Shown: piece by piece, positions 10,555-20,600 of the stretch
How positions within the stretch are numbered: the first letter of the stretch is position 1
Layout of the letters: every line of letters begins with the position of its first letter
NCBI GenBank assembly: GCA_011800805.1
Contig: MPNW01000534.1
Location: forward strand, 103,918 to 158,492
DNA: 54,575 nucleotides
Source of the DNA: Hirudo medicinalis
Lineage: Eukaryota > Annelida > Clitellata > Hirudinida > Hirudinidae
Direction: 5' to 3'
Notes under the pieces: model-generated
Databases searched by the model: none
Told to the model about the DNA's origin: nothing
Seen by the model: the letters and a program-made list of their open reading frames with translations, nothing else
Translations under genes and position numbers: made by a program

Positions 10555-11730
10555 ATAGACGGGTGGCGTCTCAGAGAGACGAGGTCGCGGTTCAGTCATC
10601 TCCCCGATCACGATAAAAAAAAACCAAGCTGCTAAAAGTCCGAAAAAGAAATTGTGCCTCCGAGGTCACAGCCGAAAAGAAGGGAGAATGAATGATCATC
10701 AATGGACTCAACGGATATCGACCTTACTTCCAATGGACGTTCGATTTTGAATAACGCCCCTGAAAATGGCCAATGCCAGTTAGCAGGTGTATGATTGGAA
10801 GAACGTTCGCGACCGAGAGGGGACTCAAGATCCATCAAAGACAAATTGCGGATATGAGGCATCGAGACTGCGTACTATCGCGAAGTCGCAAATAGGTAAA
10901 ACGCTGGACGTCACCGGACCGAAATCACACCACATCTCCGAGTCTCTCGCCAAGGACAAAGGCCGCCCAAGAGCCAGGATTTCCTTCGAGGAAACGACAA
11001 GAGAGGCTGGTCAGGACTGGATGAAGAACTCAAACAAGGACTTAAGAAAAGCCTGAAGGAAGGATCAGTGAAATCCTTCTTTATCTATAATAAATGAGTC
11101 GAGAGGTTTGGGGTCGTTTGGGACGCCAAACGTCCGCAGAAGTTGCAGAACTCCATGCGATAGCGCGAACTCAGCCACCTGAAGGATGAGAAGAAAGCAC
11201 TTCGACACCGGTGGAAAGTGGCTAAAGAAGACGAGAGAGAAGGACTCTCCGTCATGTGGGAGGACGTGAAGAGACACGTGTGGGATTTGCAATACTCTGA
11301 AAGAGTGAGACAAAGGAAATATGAGAAAAGGAGATCTATGAGAAGCTTCTTTAGCAAACCGTACAGATACGGGAGATCGCTACTCGATCCTCCGAAATCT
11401 GGTGAACTTTCCGTAGAGCAAGAAAAGTTGGAGGAACACTTACTCAAAACATACATTGACGTCCTCCGCATTGAGTCTCTGTAGGAAAGGTTGGACATCC
11501 CAGCGGTGCCGCTGCCGGCCAGTCCCTTTCGCTTGGCGTCTTTTTCGCTCGAGGAGGAACGAGGAGTTGTGAGGAAAGCAAGAAACCGTTCAGCGCCAGG
11601 ACCTCAAACGGAGTTTCCTATCTCCTGTACAAGAGATGCCCCAAGTCATTGTACCTGCTGCATTCCCTCATTCAGAGAGCGTGGTCTTCCGCCACGATCT
11701 ATGATGAGTGCTTTAGTAAGATTTTAAGAA
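10555..11730 (+). mobile_element. R2-like retrotransposon copy 2, 5' part only
   Basis: The leader has CAGAGAGACGAGGTCGCGG, matching copy 1 at about 1110-1130. The open frame 11218-11484 carries VRQRKYEKRRSMRSFFSKPY and RSLLDPPKSGELSVEQ, followed after a stop by the RNRSAPGP motif (about 11586-11610) that precedes the RT core. The copy stops near 11730, before any RT catalytic motif. Losing the 3' half is unusual, because non-LTR copies normally lose the 5' end, so a later deletion or insertion is likely. Confidence 0.75.
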
Positions 11731-11739
11731 ATATTTCCG

Positions 11740-11820
11740 TACTTCGTTACAAATAAAAAGTACTCCGATTGTACTTAAGTAAAGTAACGCTTACTTTTAC
11801 TTCTTTACCCATCAACACTG
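11740..11820 (-). mobile_element. Possible hAT element terminus
   Basis: Read on the minus strand this begins CAGTGTTGATGGGTAAAG and continues with alternating AGTAA/ACTTA sequence, a pattern seen at hAT ends. It abuts the truncated R2-like copy 2. No second end identified. Confidence 0.3.
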
Positions 11821-12617
11821 CAAATAGATTTGGTGGAGCTATTTCTGGGGCTAAAGTTTTAACATGAACAAGTTTTCCTCCATGGCATATTTCTTCGGCG
11901 TTTTATAATCGTTATTAAACTGCTTCTTGCATGATAGACATTGTACTAAGTAACGATATTTGCTGTGCAAGTCCTGAGAACTTGAAGGCTGTTTATTCAT
12001 TTTTTCCAATGCTAAATGAAAACTGTAAAATTATTATTTAATTGTTCTAAAATCAAATAATGATTGTATGTTGTAACTATATAAATTATTTATCATAAAA
12101 AAATTATTTTAAGTTTGTACTTAACTTTAACTTCAGTTTTAACTTTAAAGTTATTACCAAGCCCCTGAAGCTCAGAAATATTCGTGTACGCACACGATCA
12201 TAAATACCTGCTAATCATCTTCGCTCTTTTTGTCCTACTCATCAAGTTATGCTGAGGACATTAGCAAGAGCCTTAAGACTGCGGAATAAATTTTTTAACA
12301 TTGATACATTTAAATGATTCAGTAATTTTTCTTCAGTTCAATAGATGTTTAAAAAATTTTTCTAATTACACTTAAATTATATTATGTATTTCAGAAAGGA
12401 AGATCATCGGTCATAATTATCAACATGATAGGTTCGCCGTTTTAAGTTCTGTTGTGTAAACATTTTACATTGCGTTGGTTCTCACGCGTATTCTCGTGAG
12501 ATTAAGCGTAATTTTTAAGCATTTTGGAATTCACAACAACTAGTGTGAGGTTTTTTTTTTGAGGCAACCTTGTAATGATAGTCGGCTTGCTCCTTCACCG
12601 AAGTTTTAATTTTCGTC
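11821..12617. other. Spacer upstream of SNRK
   Basis: AT-rich. It contains the second copy of the short repeat AGTTATGCTGAGGACATTA (within 12240-12263) and presumably the SNRK promoter and 5' UTR. No confident gene. A minus-strand stretch around 11845-12000 (with CLSCKKQF) could be a decayed coding piece. Confidence 0.3.
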
Positions 12618-15600
12618 ATGAAATCTTCTAAACAAAAATCACCAATTTGCACAGTCCCATTATCGAAAAGACATTTGTGTAACAAACAAAAAGAAGGGAC
12701 AATTGCAGGTCTTTATGATTTGGGCGAGACTATCGGGAAAGGGCATTATGCCGTAGTGAAGCTCGCTCACCACGTATTTACTGGAGAGAAAGTTGCTGTT
12801 AAAGTAATTGACAAGTCCAAACTAGATGAAAATTCTAAAGCACATTTATTTCAAGAAGTTAGATGTATGAAATTAGTTCAACATGAAAATGTTGTTAAGC
12901 TATATCAAGTTATAGATACTCAAACTAAACTCTACTTGATATTAGAGTTTGCTGATGGAGGAGATTTATACGATTATATAATGAAACATGATAAGGGATT
13001 GAATGAAGATCAGGCAAGGCACTACTTTTCTCAAATTGTAAATGCCATTGATTTCTGTCACAAGCTTCATGTTGTCCATAGAGATTTGAAGCCAGAAAAT
13101 GTTGTGTTTTTTAAAAGTCAAAATGCAGTGAAATTGACTGACTTTGGTTTCAGTAACAAATTTATTCCTGGCAACAAGCTAGACACCTCTTGCGGATCTC
13201 TTGCATATTCTGCTCCTGAAATACTTTTGGGTGATTCTTATGATGCCCCAGCTGTAGGTAAGCAGGTTTTGATTACTTTTTTTTTATTTTCCAAGCTTGT
13301 ATTTGCATTTTGACTAGAAGTCATTTTAATACCTTTGGCTGCGACTGAGGCCAAATGTATGTGGTATGCTCGGAGTGGTGCATTCTGACATACACTGTGG
13401 TTGTAATGTGTTCATCAAGCTCTCTTGGGAGTGGGTTTATTAATTTGTTAATTTCTTGAGGTTGTCTTAGACACAAAAAACTAACTCACCATGTATAGTG
13501 AGAACAGTGTTCCCGCTAATTGGGCCACCCATATAGAAGCTACATAACTTTTGATTTTATACAATTGTACAAATAAATATACAAATAAAAAACTTGTGGT
13601 GGTATTTGCAGAATTAAATCAATGAATCGATATTATGCAATTGAGTAAATGTGATTTATATGGGTGCTACATAAGTGGTTACCCAGGTCACCTCTGACAC
13701 TGAGCATGAGGCACTATATAAATAGTCTATAATATATTAATAATAAAGTGCTCTCACATAGTCTAATGGTCAAGACTTCCACCTCTCACAGTGGCATCAC
13801 GGATTCAAATCCTTGTGGGAGCACTGTCCTAATCATCTATGTAATATGTAATGGACATTTGCCATCAAACAAATATACATACCAAAATTTGCTTAGTCTT
13901 CTTTTTAATAGACTTAAATCTGACTGTATCACTTTAAAAACTTAAACATTTTAAAAATAGAGATAGATTACAGAAATGCTTGCTATTCATAAATCGGATT
14001 CGATTTGAAAGGTGTGAATTTTTCAGATATTTGGAGCTTAGGTGTAATATTGTACATGTTGGTCTGTGGTGAAGCTCCATTTCATGAGGCTAATGATAGT
14101 GAAACATTGACCATGATAATGGATTGCAGATATACAATCCCCACTTATGTTTCTGATGTCTGCAAAGAGTGAGTCTGTCATTTTATATATTGGAAAGTAG
14201 TTGATATGTGATTTACATTTCTGATACTTTTATCATTTAGCCTAAATGAATCTTTTTTGTAATAATTTCTGTCATAAAAATTTAGCTTGATAGGGAGAAT
14301 GTTGGTCAAAGAACCAAGTGACCGAGCAAGATTGGATGATATCATGATTCATCCTTGGCTCTGTGAGGAAAAATATAAAAAAAATGAGCTGCCTCTGATT
14401 TGTCAGGAGGTACTCTCAACAGAGGATCATAACGCAATAGTGGAAAAGATGATTAATGGAAACTTTGCTACTCTCTCAGAAATCACTGAGTAAGTTTGAC
14501 AGTTAAATCAGAATGGCTTGTTTGTGGTTTGCAAAACTAGATGGTCTTTAAGGTGGCTGAATTACTTGCATATGCAAACCATTCCTTTAGTAATTACCCA
14601 GTTAAGTATTTAGCTAATCATACTGAAATTAAAAGATTATCTCAGTAACATGTACATGCATTTAATTCAGGTCATTGAAGGAGGAAGCATACGATCACAT
14701 CACTGCAACCTACTTCCTTCTCGCAGAAAAATTGCTTAATAGAAGGAGAATTGGATTAGCAGAGGCCATTGCTGCTGCTGAGATCAAGCCAGTTCTTTCA
14801 CCGTTAGCACTCTCACCAAGGTAAATATTTTTTTTACTACAACTCGAGTGTCAAGTAATTTGTGCTCATTATAACTCTTTGTTATGTAACCAAAATCATA
14901 TTATTGTCTGCAGAACGTCGAATTCAAGTTGTGACTTGGCAAAGATGATTGCCAACATCTCAACAGGGGATTTTGAAAGGAATCACACTCCTTTTGAATG
15001 CTTGGTGTCTCCTCCAAGCTCCCATAATTCACCATCCAGTTCTTCAAATATCCTCAACCTTTCTCTTGAGGAGGATATTGCAGGGGAATTACAGCACATA
15101 CAATCAACTTTCAGGAATAGAGAGACACCACCACTGTCACTGTCTCCTTCCATTATTCCTATTCCTTTAAGCTTGTCAAACGTGTCTTTAGCACGCCCTA
15201 TCTTCACTGTACAGAGCTCTCCTCAACTATTAAATGAAATATGTGAGGAAGAGGAATCTGATATTGAAGACAATAATAGGGAACCTTATTCAAACACCCT
15301 GTCAAACAATTTGACTTATACCAGAAAGACAAGCAGGAATCGCAACAAAAACCTAGAGCAAATCAGAAGGAAAAGGATGTCAGCCGTGACTAGGGGAATA
15401 AAGAACATTAGCAGCTCAGAAGATGTAAGTGAATCAGAAGAACAAAAGATCCAAAACAATAAGCCTGTGCTCTTGAGATGTCGAGTTCAGGGATGTGGGA
15501 AGGGAGAATACATGAGGAGAGATAGTAGCGAGCATTCTAGTGATACAGAAGGTACAGGGGGATTCATTGGCAATACAGGAATCCTTGGTCGAATTCAACA

Positions 15601-16216
15601 CATCCAGGGTCAGCATAGAACTCAAAGCGGGAATGGCGATTCCAGATCCTCGGGTCAACCACTTTATGGATCAAGGAAGTGGTGCAGCACCAGCTTAGGC
15701 AACAATATCAATGAAACACATGAAGATTCCATTAAAGCTGCTGAGCCACAAATCAATTTGTTAAAAGCAGCACTCAAAAAACTTAACGTATCTTTCACCG
15801 AATGTGAGAGATGTATTGATGACCCAAGGAAGCTGTCCTCTGTCACAGAAGAGAATGTTATCCATTCCAATGCTTCTCTCTCATCCCCATATAGACCAGA
15901 AATTAATTTTTTGGGAAGGAGGGCCTCATCTCTTACAAATATTAGTAGTCTGAGGTGGAATTCATTGAAATTTCTTGATCTTTCATACCCAAAATTGGAC
16001 CAAAGGTCCTTCATTGAAGAGATGATGATGATGTTTTGGGATGACCAAGAAATAGAGACTGTGAAATTTAGTGTACCTTACAGTTTGAGAAATGCAAATC
16101 TTTACAAATCTGTGGATGAAAATCTTCATGGCGAATGCTGCAATTTCAACCCAATTGCCAAGAATTGGAGATTTTCACTTGATAAAACACCCCCTGACAT
16201 TTCTTTGTTTGCTTAG
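12618..16216 (+). CDS. SNRK: SNF-related serine/threonine kinase SNRK
   Basis: Five exons: 12618-13257, 14027-14168, 14286-14489, 14671-14820 and 14914-16216, giving 812 aa (human SNRK is about 765). All introns are GT-AG and the phases fit. SNRK is an AMPK-related kinase switched on by LKB1. The kinase domain spans about residues 32-290: glycine loop GKGHYAVV (from 40), catalytic lysine VAVK (62), HRDLKPEN (Asp156), DFG (Asp175), the T-loop [14 protein letters not shown] with the LKB1 target threonine at 190, and [13 protein letters not shown] short helical region follows ([19 protein letters not shown]), in the place of the family's UBA-like domain, then a long serine-rich tail. Intron 1 carries a tRNA-like SINE. 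A poly(A) signal ATTAAA lies at 16283. Very confident. Confidence 0.96.
13748..13858 (+). repeat. SINE family B, tRNA(Glu)-like head
   Basis: Positions 13748-13824 resemble a tRNA: GTGCTCT pairs with GGAGCAC at the ends, the D arm is AGTCTAATGGTCAAGACT, and a T-arm-like GGATTCAAATCC follows. A short body (CTGTCCTAATCATC ... TAATGGACATT) is shared with 51354-51460. The head is close to tRNA-Glu, but the T arm is out of register, so this is a SINE and not a working tRNA. It sits in SNRK intron 1. Confidence 0.75.
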
Positions 16217-16282
16217 TTTGATGTTCATGAGTTTTACTTTTGAACATGACACAGTTTATATGATGTTCCACAATTTTGTGCC

Positions 16283-16306
16283 ATTAAAAGAACATTAAAT
16301 TTTATT
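16283..16306. terminator. Facing poly(A) signals of SNRK and NAA20
   Basis: ATTAAA on the plus strand at 16283-16288 lies 67 nt after the SNRK stop. AATAAA on the minus strand (TTTATT at 16301-16306) lies 29 nt after the NAA20 stop. Cleavage downstream of each would make the two mRNAs overlap at their 3' ends. Confidence 0.6.
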
Positions 16307-16334
16307 AGAACTGATTGCAATCATTCTTGGAATT

Positions 16335-17351
16335 TTACATCTCTAGTTCTTCTGGCCTGATATCTCTGGGGAACTTCCTCACAGATTTCTTTTCCAAGTC
16401 TCGTGATAAAGCCTTTCTCATGTCTGAATAAATTTTGGGTGTCATGTACATCAATATGCAAGAAATTTGTGATTACACATCATGAATATAACAGCAATCG
16501 GCTGAGCTGGCTGTTCTTTAGCATTTGAAGAGGAAGTATAATGGGCTTACCATGAGCATCTTCATCAGCATCCCCAGAATAATAATCTATAATGTTTCTA
16601 TACACCACATAGCCAAGTTTATGGTACATATCAATGGCTACTTTGTTTGAGACTCTGACAAACAGGTCAACAAAATAACATTTCTTCCTGCAATTTTTAG
16701 CATGTTAGATTTATGTTACACATGCCAATGGGCAGTGCAAATAATATGGACTAACTTCTCAGATACCTGTTCCAAAATGTTCATGAGTTTAGCAGCAACT
16801 CCCAACCTTCTGTATTCTGGTGCAACACTTAATGCTGTCACGTGACCGTGCCAATTCTCTCCAACACCCTCTGCCTTACCCATAACTATTCAAAAATTAT
16901 CCTTAATGTGCAACATGAGTTTTGAAATTTTGCAATATTAGGTTAACACTGACTATATCCCATGATGTCGCCAGAAGATGATTCAGCCACGTGGAAATAT
17001 TCAGGATGGTGAGCAAAATATTGAAGGTAGAAGGATATTCCATACTGTCCAAAAAGAAAAGGTCATTTGCAATTTAGTTCATATGAGGTTGATAGTAAAG
17101 TTACCGTCTCTGTGAGGGGGTCTAAGTTCCTGCAGGTAAAATTGCAATATTAGTTTTTACCCTTAACAACAAAATGTAATTTTATTAAGTGAATTAATAT
17201 TAGATGGCTGCATAAGATCTCGAACTGATCTGAATTTCCTTTCGGAATTAGACAATTAGCAAAGATCAGCATTGATTAAATCGTTAATTTATACCAACAC
17301 ATTGTTAAATCTAAATAGATCATTACAAGCAAAAGGCCTAATGGTGGTCAT
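16335..17351 (-). CDS. NAA20: N-alpha-acetyltransferase 20, NatB catalytic subunit
   Basis: Six exons in transcript order: 17351-17299, 17129-17105, 17044-16954, 16885-16756, 16687-16551 and 16423-16335, giving 174 aa (human NAA20 is 178). NatB acetylates the N-terminus of nascent proteins starting Met-Asp, Met-Glu, Met-Asn or Met-Gln, working at the ribosome with NAA25. Visible family features are the start MTTIRPF, LDPLTETYGISFYLQYFAHH, GYIMGKAEG, and the acetyl-CoA binding stretch with VAPEYRRLGVAAKLM. Then come YFVDLFVRVSN, the C-terminal LGYVVYRNIIDYYS and DMRKALSRD. Exon 2 is only 25 nt. The exon 1 donor must be GTTGGT to keep the frame. Start chosen at the family-typical MTT. Confidence 0.95.
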
Positions 17352-17632
17352 GTCGAGTAAAATAACAGTTCGGACACTTATTGTCACCCAATAAAACAAA
17401 GAACGTTATTGTTTAATCAGTGCCAAGATTTATTTATATTCGAGTGTATTAAATAAAAAGGTTTTAATTTTAGTTTTATTGTATACTTTTTAAAAATTAT
17501 TATAATAATATGCGAATTAATCAATTAGCACCAAATATCAGAAATAGTTCATAAACATCGTGACGAATCGCTGGCCGAGCGTGGTTGCGATTGACGCTCT
17601 ACTATAATTTGAAAAGTATTTGTCGTTGAAGC
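17352..17632. promoter_or_regulatory. Shared start region of NAA20 and CLPTM1L
   Basis: 281 bp between two start codons that face away from each other. It must hold both 5' UTRs and promoters, so a bidirectional promoter is likely. No TATA box stands out from the AT-rich background. Confidence 0.5.
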
Positions 17633-20600
17633 ATGATTTCTCTAACGCAATTGCTATCATTTGCATTTGTAACATATATATTACATTCTATTTGGTCCCT
17701 CTATTCTGTCTTACAAACAAGACCCTGCGAACAATCTGTTGACACATTTTGCTTGGAACCTTATCTGAATCGTAATCCACTGCTTAAGGTTAGCATAACT
17801 ATATTTTGCCGGTAAGGAATTTTTGATAAGAGTGACTTTAAAAGCTTTCAGTGTATGTTTCTGTCAAAGCGCAATTTCAACAATCAAAAGCTTCCTTAAT
17901 ATGGAGAAGTGAGGGATTTTTTACCAACAATAGCTTTGAAAAGTTAGTTTTATTACAACATATTTTAGTAATTTGGAATGGGAGATTTTGTCTGCATGTA
18001 ATGAGCATAAAGATAAAATCTTTGTCAAAACTTTTTAGGGTGGTATATGTTAAGATACCTCCCAAATCCAGGAATAATGGCTCTCTCTATGCTCATGTAG
18101 ACCTAGGTAGGTATGATGGCAATGATCAGCACTTGAAATGGACTGTTAGGAAATCCTCATGTTTGACGACATTTGCAATACCACAAGCAGCAACTTTTCA
18201 ATTGGTTGGAAACGACAATCAAGTTGGTTAATTATGTAGTTAATTTCTCACATGGATAAATTAATTAAAGTAATTAATTAAATTATTAAAATGTTCAAGA
18301 ATGTTATGCTTTGTAAAACTGCAAGGTTATGTGCAATCTCAAACTTATTAAATAAAATACATTTAGAGTAGAAGTATTTCTCATCCTGAATCTCACTGGA
18401 ATTCCAAGTTGCTAATAAACATTGTCAATGAAGTTGTAACTATTGATAAGTATCATCTGGTGCCAGAGGTTGCTGACCACCTTGTGTTAGTTGGACCTAG
18501 TTATTAAATGCATTTTTAATATAGATTATATGCTAATTCCAAATTGTCTATTTTGAATAAAGACTGATTTCTTCAAATGAATATCTTCCAATATTGTTCA
18601 TTGATGAAGTTGGTATTAGACTCAAGGACCTGATGGTGAGCATTAAGCCTCAATTCACAACTGTAAACCTTTTATCATACTTATTAGAGGTATGAATTTT
18701 TTGTAACCATGCTCCTGTGTCATAAATCGATGAACATTATGTGCAAAAGAAATTAAAAAGGCATTAAAAAGGATTTACTTATCAAAAAGGTCACCCCAAA
18801 CTGAAACTTTGGCTATATTATATGTATATGTAATTAGAGTGGTCCAAATATTTTTTAATTCAATATTGTGCAGTTTTACATTTTGTTCCTTTTATGGAAA
18901 GCAACATTTGTGCAACTTTTTAAATATCTTGGATAATATTTAGAGGTTGCTCGATCGGCGTAAAGATTTACCGCACTAAGGTATATGCTGGTATTATTTA
19001 GTGGCACTAATAAATAAAATATGTCAAATGCAAACAAATTAATATTATTTAATATTTATAAAAATAAATTTTTCCAAGTCTAAAGAGGTTAAAATGTCTT
19101 CATCTGTTCCTTTGTGGGAATCTGAAATTTGCTTTTTGTTGTTCTCAACAACCTGAATAAGCTTCTGCATTCTTCCTATTGTTGCTCTCTAACACAGCTT
19201 TATCTAGCAAGATATTTTTATCAAGTTGAGATCAGCCTAGCTTCTTTTATAATATTTCCTTTTTCTCATCAGAAAGAATTCTTTTTTTTTTTGAGCAGCA
19301 CATTGTGAACTCTGATTATGCAGCCTGGTCATCATTTCTTTTTGATAGAATTTTGACAATGTTTGGTTGGAATTTAAGCTCAACACCTGAAATCATTGAC
19401 TCTATCAATAGCATGGGTTGCAGCCTTTCGAATATCCTTTTTCAAAACTTTGTGGAGATATAGAAAATAACCTAGAACCTGCTTTCCTGATGGCAATTTA
19501 CTTCCTTCAATTCCACCAGCATACTAATGAGATCAATTTGTGCTGCCAAAAAAAGGTTCAGACTTTTTGGATGCAGTCTTAAAGGATGAAGATGATACTT
19601 TGACAACTGCAGGAGCAGGGATATTATTTGGGAGGACGCCTCTTTCCTGACTTTTGGCTAGAAGTAAAAAAGGTAATCTCTTTAGGTCAAGTTGTGTATT
19701 TGCCCAGTCCCCCCACACTTAAAAAGCTGAAATGATGTCCCTGTCCAGGAGTAGCCCAGAATGTACCTGAGGAGGCGAATAGGAGAAATAGTTGTATGTG
19801 AAGAAGAAACTTGTAGTTGTCTCGGATAACCCTCTTTCCTTCTGAAAGGTGTGCTGGAATGAGTTGTCATCCTTGTCAAAGCTGGCAAGTGTGTATTTAA
19901 GCCCAGCTCAAGTGATAGTCATGGTGAAGTGCAGGTTGATTCTTAAGCATAACTTCAGAGCAGAGTATCATTTCCAACAGGGATGCCTGCCTGATCAAAT
20001 GGGTGTCCCCCCCTTTTTTTAAGTACATTAAAATTTATTTGGGTTTGAATACTATTGCAGAATACTAGGTGAATTTGTTGCATGAATATGTTTATCTTTT
20101 TAACTTATGCTTTTTGAATACTATTTAACAATTTTTAGCAAGAATAATTTACTAATTAGAAGTATTTCCTTTTTGTATTTTCAACTTAAAGTAGGCACGA
20201 ATAATAGTTTGATTTTTTTTTATTTCAGCCTTTAAATGAAAGTTGTAAAGAGTTGCCTTTGAGAATTATTTATGAACCAATCTCATTGGGAAAACTGAAA
20301 TTTTGGTCCAACATGCAGCAGTCTTTATCTTTTTTCTATAAGATTGGTTAATATAATGTTTTTTGAGATTATTGATATTAATAGTATTTTGGTGAATTTT
20401 ATGTTCTTTGGTGGCCTATTGTTCCACAGTGATTTTTTTTAAAAGTGTCAGCGTTGTCACTATGGAAATGTTGGCTGCTCCAGGATACCATCACCAGAGC
20501 ATCTGGTGCTTATTTGAAAAGTATTCAGATTCAGAGCTCTGAATACTCTGGTACTATTTGCTGCTCTTTCTTGTTGCGACTGATTTTATTTTCAGCGAAC

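Noticed and set aside
13748..13824. Functional tRNA gene
   Set aside because: End pairing and the D arm look right, but the T arm is out of register, and related copies with the same extra tail occur in introns of other genes, so it is a SINE head.
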